Shown: positions 47,801 to 62,092 of the stretch, in pieces
Position numbering within the stretch: the first letter of the stretch is position 1
How the letters are laid out: the number at the start of each line of letters is the position of its first letter
NCBI GenBank assembly: GCA_037577475.1
Contig: CM075201.1
Coordinates: 6,181,501 to 6,245,500 of the forward strand
Reading direction: 5' to 3'
Source of the DNA: Chaunax sp. Z400
Lineage: Eukaryota; Chordata; Actinopteri; Lophiiformes; Chaunacidae
Length of the DNA stretch: 64,000 bases
Translations under genes and position numbers: made by a program
Notes under the pieces: model-generated
What the model was told of the DNA's origin: nothing
Database searches by the model: none
What the model saw: the letters and a program-made list of their open reading frames with translations, nothing else

Positions 47801-48559
47801 GCATGGAGGCCAAGCTGTCCCTTCCCTGGGGATCAGGGCCACATTTATAGAGATTTACATTGAACCACGATAGATTACCATCGCACCACATGGCCTAGAA
47901 TTCAGATGGGACTGATGGGGAAGGTTGGCTGTGTCTGTTTTTCTTCCCTCCCGGGGTGAAAAGTCATGATCACAGGGGCGGTTTGTCCAAAGTGTAGTTT
48001 CATTACCTGCCCTACATTTTCACCAGTAATACAGTTTATGAGTGACATTTTTATATTCGTGCCATGCACAAAACTATGACTGCATGGCTTACGAGACACC
48101 ACAAATGACTTGTAAGCCAGATGTAGAATTTTCAAACAATTCTACAAAAACCAGTTAAAATATTTCCCAATTAGATTTTAAGACCTTCACTGGCAAATAT
48201 GAACCGCAAAATACTGACAAATCACAGTAGATGGTAATTAAATAGTCCATCTTGTCTTCCCTTCCAGGCTTTTGAGACAAAAGCCCCTTTTACACAACAG
48301 TGCCACATAGGAGACCCTTCTCTATGCTGCCTTTGTTTATTCACATTAAACAAACCAACAGAAGCCTAACACTTTCCCTGTGTGGGGTTTTAGATAACAT
48401 GCTGGGGTTCTGCAAGCAAACTAGGCGTGACGTATAACACCGGAATGTCAGCATCTATTGGGACGTTTTACACGCGCTTCAAACAGGATGTTGTGAGCAA
48501 CAGAATACCATGGCAACAACAATCATTTAGTGTCCCCGTCTCATGCCGTTTGATGTCAG

Positions 48560-48900
48560 CCTCTAGTCAGGGGATAAGGAGCTGCCGAACCACACGTTGT
48601 CTCCCTAGTTTGACGAGGGTTTTCCTCCTTCTTTGTGTTAGCTGCTAACTGCTACTAGCTGCTTTTTTGAATCTCTCAGTTGCAGCTCGGTCACATAACA
48701 CAAAACGTCACACCCCTGTCCTGTCCTGTCCTGTCCTGTCCTGCTGCCTTGCTGACTCTCTCCCATCATACAGACGTCGATTCGGCGCTGTGACCACCTC
48801 AGTTGCCAGGTCAGAGGAGGAACAACAATGCCTTCGTAATGTTTATACAGAACGATGAGGCGCAATAAAGGGGCAACAGACCCGTTTTGAACAGGCTATC
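48560..48900. repeat. unnamed MITE-like repeat, copy 1
   Basis: It shares three ordered blocks with 57427-57825. They are TTAGCTGCTAACTGCTACTA at 48638, GATTCGGCGCTGTGACCACC at about 48779, and CAATAAAGGGGCAACAGACC at about 48863. There is no coding potential. True ends are not resolved and may reach outward to about 48280. Confidence 0.6.
48716..48743. repeat. (TGTCC)n short tandem repeat
   Basis: Five to six units of a TGTCC pentamer within the unnamed repeat copy at about 48.6 kb. Confidence 0.9.
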
Positions 48901-49018
48901 TAAAAGGGTGTTAAGTTTGCGAACGCCAAAAAAGCATTAAACCACTTTTACATTTTGTAGACATGCTAGACATGGCGCTATGGAGGGCGTTGCCAGTGTG
49001 CTGCCTTTCCATGCTGCT

Positions 49019-49165
49019 TAAGATGTGACAGTAATTGGGGAGAGGGAGTGAGGGGGTAGACATGCAGCAAGGGGCCATGAGTGGGAATTGAGCCCACGGC
49101 CGCTACGAGAGAATTGCAGCCTCTGTACATGGGGCGCGCTTAAACCACTGCGCTATCTGCGCCCC
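49019..49165 (-). mobile_element. tRNA-derived SINE, copy 2
   Basis: Read on the - strand it starts GGGGCGCAGATAGCGCAGTG (A box), has GGGCTCAATTCCCA (B-box-like) and CTTGCTGCATGTCTACCCCC. It is the same family as 28444-28625 but inserted in the opposite orientation. Confidence 0.82.
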
Positions 49166-52100
49166 AACTTGGGACCTTATTCATGCTAGCTCTCGAATCA
49201 TCAGACAGGTAATATTAAGTCAGTTTAAACCAAATGTCCTCACTCACTAACACTTATGCCAGCTTCTTCTGTTCCTGTTAACGTCCAAGGTTCAGAAGCT
49301 CCTCCATACAGTAGCTGTTAATCTCTCTGTTTCACTCCTTTTCCCTCCAAAGTGCAGCTTCAAACTCCTCCTCTTCACCTCCTCTCCTCTGACCAGTCCT
49401 CTCTTGTTTGTTGACAACTCTTTAAAACGGTTGTAATTCATTGCATGTGCTTCAGTTTCAAGGACAAATATGGCTATGTGCACTGCAAAGGCCGGAAGCG
49501 CTTAGTTTGCTGAGAGGTTGGAGGAAAAGAGTCATCACCATACCACAGATAAATGCTCTCTGACAAACTCCCTCCCTCTCCCTGGCTCCCCGTGGCTCCT
49601 TAGGCCACTTCTTTGCACGTTTTTGTCCTTTGCTGCTTTAGTAAATAAAGCCATAACACCTCCCAGCAATGTGAATTCATTCAAAGTTGTTTGGCTGGTG
49701 TATGATGACCTGAAAACTACTTTTTGGCCTGCAGAGCTGCAGAGTAATATTGTTTTAAAAAAAAAAAAAAAGCAGAATCTACAGCGAGCAGAGAGAAGTC
49801 TTGTGAGAGGAAGCACATTTTCTACTTTTCTGCTTGAACGCTTGGCTCAACGATCCGCAAGAAGAGGAGCTTTCACCTGTGCGACGGTCTGATTCTTTAT
49901 GTATGTGTGTACAAGCATGAGTGAGTCTTTGTGAGTGTGTCTGCAGTGTGTGTGTATGTGTGTGTTTGTGTGCACAGGGGGCGGAGCTCCCATACTGAGA
50001 TCATTTACCAAACTCTATTAAGCGGGATCAAAGTGACTTAGATCTTTCAGTGCTGCATGACTACAAAAGACATATTGTAACCCCAGATCCAGGGAGATAA
50101 CGCTGCTTTATGTCTTCAAGAGTCACATGGTCACTTCCAAACAGCAACCAGCATGTCCCGGTTTTGACCTTTTTTTTTTTTGGCCTCCTTCTCAGAAAAC
50201 ATTCAGCGTTACTTTCGATAATGGTCCTCGAATAGAATTTGATTTATTGAATTAGAAGAGTTGAACATGAATGACAAATTTTACTGCACAACACGCCGAG
50301 ACAAATGGTTCATTCACTAATCCGCTCTCATTTCTGTCAAGGGTTGCTATTTGATTTGTCGTTTCCCGTCTTATTTTTGAAAATTGAATTTTACTTTTCT
50401 CCTCCTGTGTTTGGTTTTTCCCTCCGTTGTGATTGTGTGTTGTTTTTGACTCTAGGCAGAGACAGGGAGGATGCAGTCCAATGATTTAATGAACAAAAAG
50501 ATCTAAACCAGAAGGCACAACATGGAAAACTCAATTTTCAAAATAAAACAAATAAAACACCGAACTATGACTTGAACTTCAGTAATGGTGTGAGACATGT
50601 TGAGATATTGACTGTAAAAAAAAAATCTTTCCACTATCACGCTCATAAAGGCTGCATGCTTTCAATCATAGTTGCATTAGTATTATAACTTATAGTGATA
50701 TATAGGATTATAGTGGTGTAGCAGAACCATGATCCATAGCTTACCAACCCGCCCCCCCTTTATCAACCCTCCTGGTTGATTTGTCGACACCTGTTCTTAC
50801 AGGTGGGAGCATCTAGTAAAGTTGGAAACAGTTCTTGGGTCAGAAAAAACCTATTGAACAGTTACTTTGTCAAATAAACAATAGACGAGCAGCTGGTCTG
50901 TTCACAGCGCAGCCAAACAAACTCCATTTGAAGAGAATGCAGTGCCAAGCTTTGTGACTACACTGTTTCCTGTGACTGCTTCAAAATAAAAGGTAAATGT
51001 AATGCGAACTAGCAGCACGTGTGCTGGCAGTGTTTAGAGAGAACAATCAATAATGTGCCTTCTGTCAATGGGATATATCAGTAACCAATGATTACTTGTT
51101 GGCATTATTTTCTGTGAATCCCTTGTGTCTAAGCAGAAAAACTAATAATAAAGGGGATGGAATTTTAGGACTTTCAGAACTTATTCTGGAAAAAAACTGC
51201 TGTATGACTGTATCTCTATCCCTTATGAATTGTTGAGCTTGCTTTAATTACAAAGCAAAGCCATTGAGATGAAACAGTCGGGTTGTCTGTCGTCACTATA
51301 AGCCTTTCTTGTCCTTTGTGATTTAAGGTGGCCTGTAATTGATGCTAACAATGAGCCATAACTTCCTGCCGTAACTAGCTAAGCAGAAACATCCAGCATT
51401 AAAGAGATTTATCTAGAAAGACTCATCACCTTGTGCTTTCACAGAATGTTGTTTTCTAGAGCAGTGGTTTTCTAACTAGGGTCAGGGGGTCCTCAGGGGT
51501 GCTGTACGGTGTTTCAAGGGGTCCCCAGCATAAAAGCAAATGATTTATTTGCTCTGTATTTATATCCAAAAGTAACACAATAACATAATTCATATCTATT
51601 TTGCTGCTGGTTTCATACACCTTCTGTCATAAAACATGTAGACTTTGTAATGTTCATTCCCTGACTTAAAAATGATGGGGAGATTTTTTTGGAGGATGTC
51701 AGGCAGGATATGTCATCTTCAGATGACTCTTTCTTGGTTTGAAATAGGGCTCTGTTTTTGTAGCTGATTGCCCGTTTCTAATTACTGCTGTGTGACTGGT
51801 AGGTAAATAATTGCTCTGTGTAAACATGGCTGATCATCATACATACCAGTCACATGCCCGCCAGCATGATAGATGGATGTTCTCTCAGTTGGACTAAATG
51901 AAAAGTGCATGCTTTTTAATCAGACAAAAGGTTAGTATGTCTGCCAGTCAAGTGTGTTTAACTGAAGTTTTCATCTCTGTTCACCTGCAGAGCAGTTTTC
52001 CTCTTCCCTGACTGCTTCAGACCGTTTCTGTTTAAAATGCACTCTCAGGCTTGCAGAGACAAAGTCCCACGTGATTTACTGAGAGAATTTCACATACATA

Positions 52101-52686
52101 CACTGTATGTACTAAAGTATTTGGACACCTGGCCCTTACACCTACAGAAACTTTGGACATCCCATTCTAAATTCATAGGCATTAATAAGGACTTGGTCCC
52201 CCTTTGCAGATATAACAGCTTCCACTCTTATGAGAAAGGTTTCTGCAAGAGTTTGGAGTGTTTCTGTGGGAATTTTTGACCATTCATCCAGAAGAGCTTT
52301 TGTGAGGTCAGGCACTGATGTTTGGCGAGAAGATCTGGCTTGCAGTCACTGTTCCAGTTCATCCCAAACGTGTTTGATGCTGTTGAGGTCAGGGCTCTGT
52401 GCAGGCCAGTCCAGTTCTACCACACCAAACTCACCAAACCATGTCTTTATATGGACCTCGCTTTGTGCACTGGGGCACAGTCATGCTGGAACAGAAAAGG
52501 GCCTTCCCCAAACTGGTCACACAAAGTTGGAAGCATAGAATTGTCCAACATGTCTTGGTATGTTGAAGCATTAAGTTTCCCTTCACTAGAACTAAGGGGC
52601 CTAGCCCAACCCCTGAAAAACAACCCTGTACCATTATCCCTCCTCCATATTAAGAGGTGTGCCTGAATACTTTTGTACATATAGTG
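52101..52686 (-). mobile_element. Tc1/mariner-like element remnant
   Basis: Flanked by TA (52099-52100, 52687-52688), with inverted ends CACTGTATGTACTAAAGTAT and (right) ATACTTTTGTACATATAGTG. On the - strand it encodes broken transposase pieces such as FSGVGLGPLV, KGNLMLQHTKTCWTILCF and FGEGPFLFQHDCAPVHKARS (the catalytic QHDNAPVH block, here with C for N) across frameshifts. At 586 bp it is far below full length and inactive. Confidence 0.9.
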
Positions 52687-55446
52687 TATGCATGCAAATA
52701 AATCACAAATAAATCACATATTGTGTCCACTGTCATCAGCGCAACTTTAAGCCTGCCTCTACTTGTTCATTTGCATCCATGTTACCCTGCAGCACAGTGG
52801 ACCAGGTCAAAGTCACACAAATCCAGCAGGCTAAAGGGATCTTATCAGGGTATGAGAGCTGTTTGAGTACTTTGTGTGTATGTGCAGCTTTATTTTATTA
52901 TTTGTTTTTGTTTCTGAGGCACTGAGGCCCAACTCAGGACCCTACTTAGATGGGTACAAATCCTACTAATTCTAATTTAGTCAGGTGGGGCCCACTACCA
53001 CTGACCTCAGATCTGTGTGTCAGTTTGTCCAATACCTGACCAACACCTGGGGTACAAATGCTGCACTGGTTATTAGTACCAGTTGACTGTGAAAGTCTTT
53101 AAAGTCAACATATGACATATGGTGCTCGTTTCTACTTGATGCTGTTCAGTTCAATGCATTTTTCATCAGGCTTACTATCAACTGTTTATTATGCTAATAT
53201 ATCTCCAGTATAAGTGCAAGATTATTCACGACTGTTTCACTGTATGCTCTTCATAGCAACAGTTTTAAGGCCACTTGAGGCCTCCGTACTCTTACTCTTG
53301 GACTCCCCCTTGAAGTGCGTGATAACAATGCAGCCACTAGCTGTTTATAAGTCTTACCCCAGGTGGAATAAGTGATTTGGGACAGCCATGCAATGACCTT
53401 CAAAAACAGCTAAAGCCAAACTCTACTGTGCCTGGTGTGCTGTCCCAACAGACCTCAGGAGAGGACTGCGTATCTAGGAGACTCGCTCCAATTGGCCATG
53501 ACCTCCTGACTGGTTTCTCCTAATTAGAAGCAGTCCCTCACAGTGCCTCCCTCTCTTGTCCAAAGTAAATACCTTGGCACCCAGCAGGAATGCTGACAGT
53601 CTGCTGTTCAGAGTGTTCTGAGAGAAGTTTGGACAGTCACTGACTCTCCTCATGTTTAACCCTCTGGACTGTGCTACAGCCAACACTAACAACTAACTCT
53701 GGTCAGCAACGGAAACACAAATGACTTCACTGTTGAAGTCGCTCAAAATATGCATTACTATCTTAGCTTTTTCATGCCAGTACGCTGCGGTGATTGCCAC
53801 TCAGATTATTCTCTTCAACTGGTCTTCTGGGACCTCGTGGGGAAGTGATCGAGTGATACATTGAGGTTACATAACCTTTGTAGTTACATATACTCAGATG
53901 TTAGGCTTCCTGCAGCCTCCGAGTAAAAAAAAAAAAACAACCAGATCTGTTTCGGTATCAGTCGCCCTTGGTGTGCAGCAGTTCACTGGAATCAGGTAGG
54001 TGGAAAAGTTAGTCTGTATTTGAGAGACCAGAGTCATGATGTCTCATCAGGGCCATTCACCTGATAACCTCTGTGGGAGCCGCTCCAAAGCAGCAAAAAA
54101 AAAAAGTAGTCCAGCTAACAAGGCATGTTTTTAGGACTGTGTGGAGTCATATGGGCTTGTTGGTCTGTTGATGACCAGAGCTGCCAAGCCTCATTCCCTC
54201 CCAGGATGCTATTTAAACCCCCAGATTGCTGTGCGGGAATGGAATGGAGCATGGTGTTTCTCTTTGTTCTGGGCCCTAGGTTAGGGTTAGCACAGCATTA
54301 CACCGCAGCGGCCCTGAAAACCAGCTCTAAAGACTAAAGCAGAGCTGTGTGTGGTTTGGTGTTTGGTCTGCTCACCAAGATTAAAGCAGCAGGTTGGCAG
54401 AGGATTGGATAATGATATGTCTACAGCTCTCGAATCCTTGGACTGTCTGGGACTGCAGGGACACTTGAAAGCGAGACACACACATGCACCTACACACAGA
54501 AGCGTCACACTTCTTCCTGTACCAGAGTCAATTTGAAAATGAAGATTCTCCGAGACAGGCTTACATTACGGTAAGAGGAACACCATTCAGAACCTTGGCC
54601 AAAATGAGACGGGACATGGTCAGCCACTAATAGTGGTGGACACACAGATGTCACATAATGTTCCACTTATGACACTGAGTCCACAGCATGTTTATGAATA
54701 TGATATGAGTCATGAACACGATATGAGTCAACAACATGTTTATGAAGCTCCAGTTCAAACCTAACAGCCTGGAGCTGAGCCAAGTGTCCCACTGCAAAGC
54801 CAGATCTATGTGAGGCAGAGGGAGGGAGGAAGGGCTTAAGGGGGGGGCAGCAGTGTGTCTACTGCAGTTCTCTGACCTACCTCCATGCCGCTGACTTCCA
54901 CTGTTTGCCCACTCTGTTAACTATTACCAAAAGGCTGTGTACCTTGGCTGCAGCCCATCACTCTTACACATACTGTGGCCTATTATCAAAGGAGACCTGT
55001 ACTACAAGCCCTGGAGTCCTTCCAAAAAGGCCACAGTCACAGTTTCTGCCTCAAGACCTATCCCAGCACCGCACTATCTGAGCACTCCCTCCTGTTTTGT
55101 CTCCTCATCGCTCCCTCTCTACCACCTCTTCCCATTCTTTTAATCCCTTTGCATGAACATGCACATGTTGGTTAAAGTGCTTGGCAGGTACCTCACCCAC
55201 TCACACGTCATTAATAATCCCTTTTATGTTTGCATTCATTTTCCTTGGTGTTGGTTACAGTACAGAAACAGTGAAGGAGTAAAAAGTTGCTGCGTACTGC
55301 TATGGTGCTACTCTTCATGTTATACCATATGTATTTAAATGTTATACAGTTGTAACAGCAACAAATGAGGCTTTATTTATTATTCTCTCCTCTTATTTGT
55401 TTGTAATGCAACATTTCATGAGGTTGAAACTTTTGCCATTCGGCAT

Positions 55447-55760
55447 CAAACAGGGCTGTAACCAGCGGTTGTTTTCATTAGCGACTCATCTGCCAATTAT
55501 TTTCTTGATTATGTCTATTAGATGTAATGTATTTGCTTATTTTGTCTGACCACAAGTTCATACCGTAGACAAGAAAATGCAAGCCACTACAGACACGACA
55601 TAGAGACAGACAAACAAACAAACCAATGCTAGCAACAACATTACCTCCTGATAATATTGTTGAATTGCTGTTATATTATTTCATTATTCCTGATAATGAA
55701 TTACAATTGTTTATTAATATTTTGCCTATTTTGTCAGTTAATTATTCTGAGATAGCAGTT
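55447..55760. repeat. interspersed repeat (GGGCTGCAC family), fragment
   Basis: GGGCTGTAACCAGCGGTTGT followed by TTTTCATTAGCGACTCATCTG and CCAATTATTTTCTTGATTAT matches the repeat family described at 21769, but is degraded. Confidence 0.5.
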
Positions 55761-57426
55761 TAATTATATTGTTATCTTAAGATATCAAACATAACATCTC
55801 ATGATGACCACAACTTTATTATTTTATTATTATTTTACCCAACTGATTTTGACAGTCTTTTCTTCAGGAAGTAGCCATGGACCAGAATAAGTTTGCCAAT
55901 CAATCAGAAATCACATCAACCAAGTTAACATAAAAGTCAAAAGACTTTTGAAAATAACAAATAAGGCTACCCCAGGATCTTGAGCTCCATTCTTAATCTG
56001 TTTCAGTCCAGTTGGAATGCTCGCAAAGCCATACATTTGTTGGTCATGATCAAAAGAAGACAATTTTTCAAGGATGTAATTACATAATTTTATTTATAAT
56101 ATTAAACAAGGCCTTTGAGGAGCAGAAAATCCCAATGAGTTATTTTAAGATAAAGAGAAATCATTTTTTAATTTGATTAGATGCAGTAATAATTTGAGTT
56201 TGGAATAACAGTAGTCTTTCACATTGTTAGAGATATTTATACACAGCTGTGACCTGCATTAGGTTTTTACAGATCAAGCCTGATATTTCCATTTTTATAT
56301 AATGTAGTGTGTCTCCTTAGGTCCCGACTGCTGCACAGTGTATTTAAAGCGTTGCTAAGTAAATGTAGTTAATTTCATTACAACCAGATAATAATATAAG
56401 GCCATTACATAACTGGACCAAAACATCATATTCTGGTCAATTAATATTTGTCCCCTGTTTGCTAACACTGGCATGTGGCTGCCACACTGTTCATCTACTT
56501 TTGAGCTGCATAGAGACTGTGTGTCTGAGTACAGTGATGTAATCCACTTATGCTGTCTTAAAAAATCATTTGTCCATATGATCTACTCTGCACTCATATT
56601 TCTATTGTGTGGTTTTTAAAGAGATGTAGGAGCTGACAGCAGCTAAGTGAATACTGTGAATGTGTCCATCAATATGTTTATTATAGTGTATTATATTGTT
56701 TATTTATTCAGGTGGTAGCTTCAAACCTGAACCAGCTGCTCACCCCTATGAAGTTGAATCCGTCTGCATGCATGGCACTCATAATGGCATGCAAACATAC
56801 TTTGTAGTGTGGATAGGTGTGTGTGTATTAAACGTGGAATCTGATTTTTTATCATTTATATATAAACATAAAGTGGTTTGAAGTGTGTTTGTGGCACACA
56901 CTGTATCTTAAAGCCAGATATCATCAGGCCTGCACACAGGACTGTTGGTTCGCTGAAGCTTAATAATGTATAGAGATAATCCCTCGCCTCCTTCCACCTC
57001 TCCCAGGCTCACTTCCTCTCCCCAGCAGGAAGCCCTGGCTTTTTCATCCCCTGACAAAGACGTGGTGACTTAATCTTCTCCCCGGAGCCTTATCTCAGCA
57101 GCTTTTAATTAACTTTTACGTTTTACTCTCTGCCCTATCCTCCCTATCTCTTAATGCCAGGGACAAAATGATTAGGCACACAATAGAGGGACCAACTGTT
57201 ATGGCTTTAATCCATGACCTGATTGTGGTTCATGGTGTATGTTGAAGTTATATCATACATAATAGCTCACCTGAAATTCAAGCCCCCTTTTGTATTGTGC
57301 GTCACTGTTCTGTAGAAATGTTATAAAAACGTCAACCTTGACAGACAAGCGAGAACAAGGTGGACAGGATGCCGGTGTGATGTTTTGACATTGCATTATG
57401 TATGTAACACATATCCGGAAGATTTA

Positions 57427-57825
57427 AAAAGCTGCTAGTAGCGGTTAGCAGCTAACTCAGAGAAGAGGAAAGCCAACCGAACATGTCTTCACATTAGGGA
57501 TACAGCTTGAGGGGTTAAAATGATTTCGGCGCTCCCACACCTTGTGCTGTCTCTATATTCAGATGAATTTCTTCTTTGAGTTAGCCGCCAACTGCTAGTA
57601 GCTGCTTTTATGTCTCCGGGTCTGGGTGTCATCAAAATGTCACAGCCCCGTCTTGCCTTTCCACCTTGCATTTACCCAGATGTGCGATTCAGCGCTGTTA
57701 CTACCTCCACTGCATCACAGATGTGAAACAAACAGGCACCCCATTACGCCTTTATTGCATTTACACAAAACATCAGGGCGGAATAAAGAGGCACCAGTCC
57801 TGCCGTGAAAAGGCTGTGTAAGGGA
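57427..57825. repeat. unnamed MITE-like repeat, copy 2, with internal inverted repeat
   Basis: Arm AAAAGCTGCTAGTAGCGGTT (57427 onward, to 57458) is the near reverse complement of the segment at 57578-57610 (TTAGCCGCCAACTGCTAGTA then GCTGCTTTTA). The right-hand half aligns with 48637-48900. No coding potential. Confidence 0.6.
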
Positions 57826-60800
57826 CATCAGATGCAACATATTGTACCAGCAGCAGATGAATCATATGACCATGACTAAGTGGGTGTTTAGACCCAAAAA
57901 TCTCCCCTCTGTTAAAACAATGCACAGACTTGTGTTAGTGAGGGTGTGTTGCTTCACATTCTGGTAAGACATGTTAAACAATCCAGGAAGCCCAGTTTGA
58001 GTAACAGATTGATTGAGATGGATTTATAATTAAGTGAGACGAGATTTTATCAATCATGGCAGAATTTATGATATCTTTAATCTTTACGATCACATGGCAT
58101 GCTGTGGAAAGAGAGCTCATGTTACAAAGTAATCTAGCAAGAATGTGCACATGGGTTTAATTGGCCTGCACAGCGCCTTGATGGCATTGGTTTGCATTGG
58201 AGAAAAATTTTAGCCTCAGCTTTTTTTGTGTGTGTGTGCTGAAACCGGCATTGTTTTGCCAGAGCCCTCTGCATCAGCAGTCCACTGTGCAACCACTTTG
58301 ATCCCACTCAAATAAGTAAGGGGACTGTATTTTTTCACACAGAGCTTAACTTGTTTTAGTTGCAACTCCAGAGTCTATAGCTATGCTACAAGCTCTCTGA
58401 GGCTGGACTTTGGCACAGCTGAACGACAACATCAGCATCATAGACCGACCGGTCTGACAAGTGAAACCGACGCAGAAGTGCCTTAAACCTGCATTCTTTC
58501 TCATGGCCAGAGGGGGGCAACACCACTGGTTTCAAAAGGATGTCCGATTGTATGTAAGCTTATGAGAAAATGATGTGACTTCTCACTGGATTTATGACCT
58601 CAGTAAACGAATAACTTTAGGTTTTCTATCACTACTTACAAATCTTCCTCAGCACAGTATGATGTTTAATTAGTTTTTAGTTTTCCCAGGTGTCTGATGA
58701 TGACAAATACCGGACAAACTGGATCACCAAAGTTATTACTTGTTATCCTGAGAGGAACATGATTATCTCAACCAAATTACCTGCCACTTCATTAATGAAT
58801 TATGAAAACATTTCAGCCAAAACCAGAAATATTATCCTCTCAGTGGTGCTAGAGCGAAAGTCATGAGATGAAGCAGTGGGTATTACTATTCGAATAGCAG
58901 TCGAATAGTGCCGAGTGATTTTGGAATAGTAATTTTGCTTGAAATGCCCGTCCCTACTAGTTGTGTCATACAGTGTAAAAGCTGAAAGTTACAGAAGAGG
59001 TAGAGATTTCACAGGCCTTTACTGCATACATTACCTTTTTCATGCTCTTTACCTATCAGCACAAATCCTGTTTGACTTCAGTCTGGTTGTCTTGCAGAGC
59101 TCTCTGTAGCTTGTTATATAACAGTTTGCATACAGCACTGGAACAAGTGTGGGTTGCATGACACCTCTGCTGAAAGGGCTGGTAAGTCGATCGTTGGCTT
59201 TGACTTTGAGAAGGCCGACATCATTTAACTGGTGTCTGGTTGGTGCCCAGAGGACAAGCAGTGGCAGCACTTTACAGTTGGGTAATTGCTATAGACTTAA
59301 CAATACAATATGTGAAATGACACGTAAGCCACAATATAGTAAAATTACAACTCTCCAGTTTAAATGTCTGCTGTTTCCAGCGCATAATTATGTGTAAAAC
59401 ATATAATCGCTCACCATCTCCTGAACACAGAACTACTGCTTTAAGCAGTCTAATTAGGTACAACTTGAGAATTGGTGATGAGTGAGATATCACTCACCAG
59501 CCACACACATATGCAGACATAATATGCTCTGCAGTGACCCAGTGGTTCCAGTCTACATGACGCACCCGGAAAAAAAAGAGCGCTGTACCGTTCAGAGGGT
59601 TTCTCCTCCACACCTACGATGCCTTTGTTTTCTCGCATAATGTTTTCCTTCTGGGTCACCTCTCCAGCCTTTTAGGGAAGTGAAAGTGGATCTTTCCAGG
59701 GCCTCTCCATTACATAGCCCATCAGATAGGGAGCACTAGATAAGTCCCCTCTGTATAATAAATGTCTCATATTTGATCTTCACAGATGGGAGCGGTCTCA
59801 CAACACTGCTTCTCCTGGGACAGCTTGCACAAACACCTGCTCTTAGGAGGAGAAAGACACGTCTAGTTGCCTTTTCACACACAGTGTGCCATTCAAATGC
59901 AACTCCAAAAACACACACCCTCATGTAGCCATTTCTGTGACCCTATACTGTTGGTGCGTGGGAAGGTGAAAGGTTAACATATCCTCACTAATTCAGCCTG
60001 ACCAACCTTTCAGGAAGCTTTATGGTGCGAATCATAAATGAGTTAACCCAGAGCCCTCTCCCCATGCCTCACCTCCCTACAGTGTACAAGAACGGGAGCC
60101 TCAGCCTCGTCGGTTCAAAGTTCAGACACAGGGCCCGACAATGATTGACACAGTAAAGCGACGGCATTTTAATGGAAGCAAATGTGCCAGGAAATCAAAA
60201 GCTAATGAAAGAAAGGTTTGCTCAGATATACACGAGAGATCCTGAATACATTGTAAAGTGAATATCAGAGGCAGAACATAAGGCTGCCTTGTTAGACGGT
60301 GTAGAATTGCACTGCTGTGGACTGAATGGGAGGCAACCATAGCTGTGAGTTATGTTTTCCTAGCTGCATGGCTACTTGTCCCCTCCTCAGGGTTCACTAA
60401 CAGTCAAAGCTGTGGCATGTCAATCATTTTTCAGGGGGAACTTTTCCTTGGAGATCATTGGCCACCTGGGGCAGGGGAGACAGCCCACTGCACACTCTCC
60501 CTCTCAGCCCCACCTATTGCTTAGGGTTAACTCTCGGACACTTCGTGCACTGGCATTGTGGAAACAGTGACCTGTTTTTGTGCTATGGCTGTCTCTGTGG
60601 TTGTATACAATTGTGCCATTTAACAGAAATGAACATTTAACACAACTAATTGCAGTGAATGCTGGTGAAAAAAAATGAAGACTGGCGAGGAAAGAGAGCA
60701 GGATTTGCAGAGTAAAGTGTATCTGTGCTGCAGATTGTAAAAGCTGTGGGCCCAAATCAGCTGCATTGATTTACATTTTGCAAGTCTCGCAGCTCTTTTT

Positions 60801-62031
60801 TTAACCGTACTTGAGATATGGCTTGGAAACTTTGGATTGTTTGTTGTTTTACTGTTATTCAGGTGCCTTATCTAAAGTAAATAGATGAAAGGCTCTTTAT
60901 ATCGGTCAGCTATTTTAAAACCACGCTCAAAGTTTGTCTTTCCAGCAGTCGAAATATTCACCTGCCTTTTAAAAGAAACATGGATACATAAGATTAATAA
61001 AGAAAATGATTTAAGTGGTATTTAGTGACACCATACCTTCAGTTCCTCCACACATAGACGCATAAATCAGAAGTTAGCTGAGAAGCTGACTCCAGGCCTG
61101 TGTTGCTGCTGCCAGTGTTTGTATCCAGTAGCAATGGAAACAGGTATTTCCCCTGTTTTATCTCCCTCTGTGTCCTCCACTATACAGATTCAGCCATTGT
61201 AACTTGCACGCTTTACTCTGTCATCATCTACCCGTTTCTTTAGCCCCTCATATTTTTAGATCTCTTCTCCGATATTGTCATGGCAATGCAGAATAAACAA
61301 ACTGTTTTGGTAGCCGCAGGTTTTTCAGTTGGAGCCTGTCTCCGAGTCTTTTGATCAGAGAGGCCTTTTATTCTGCCAAGAAGCTTGAGAAGCCAGGAGG
61401 GGGCTGGAACAACAATGAAGCATCGGTGCGCTCTGACTCCTCCACTGAATGCGACGAGGAACGAGTGGAGTTGGCCTATAAGTATCATAAAGGCTGGGAA
61501 CATGGGTGTCAGGTGCTTGTTTTGTTCCTTCAACTTTAGATATGGCAAAACAAAAGAGGAGTCATTTCATTTCAGTTAAATTTTAGCATTAATCCAAGTC
61601 CAGTCAGCCCCCCCACACCCCCAAAAAAACAAAAACAAACAAACACACACAGGCAAAACAGTTGGACCTAGATTGACTTACCACAAAATGACAATCATCC
61701 ATTGAAGTGCACACAAGCAAACACGGGTGGATTACTTTGCAATCTGAGCAATATATTTCTAATGTAGTAATTCATTAATCAATCAGCGCATCCCGGATCA
61801 GATTTCATTGCTTCACCAGTACCTGAAACAGCAACAGCCCCTTGGATTTTTTTAACCAAGAGCGGTCGTCTCAACACCTACTTCATCACACCTGCAGGTG
61901 TGATGTTACCCTCTGCACACAACACTGGAAAAAATGTTCTGTTGAATTTATTTAATGTTATTATGTCACGTGGGTGCACTAAATAATTTTATTTAGATCC
62001 AGATATATTTTTAAGTTGATTTATTTACTTA

Positions 62032-62033
<2 letters not shown>

Positions 62034-62091
<58 letters not shown>

Positions 62092-62092
62092 T
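62034..62092. repeat. (TTA)n microsatellite
   Basis: About 19 uninterrupted TTA units in an AT-rich stretch of the rnf43 intron. Confidence 0.97.
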
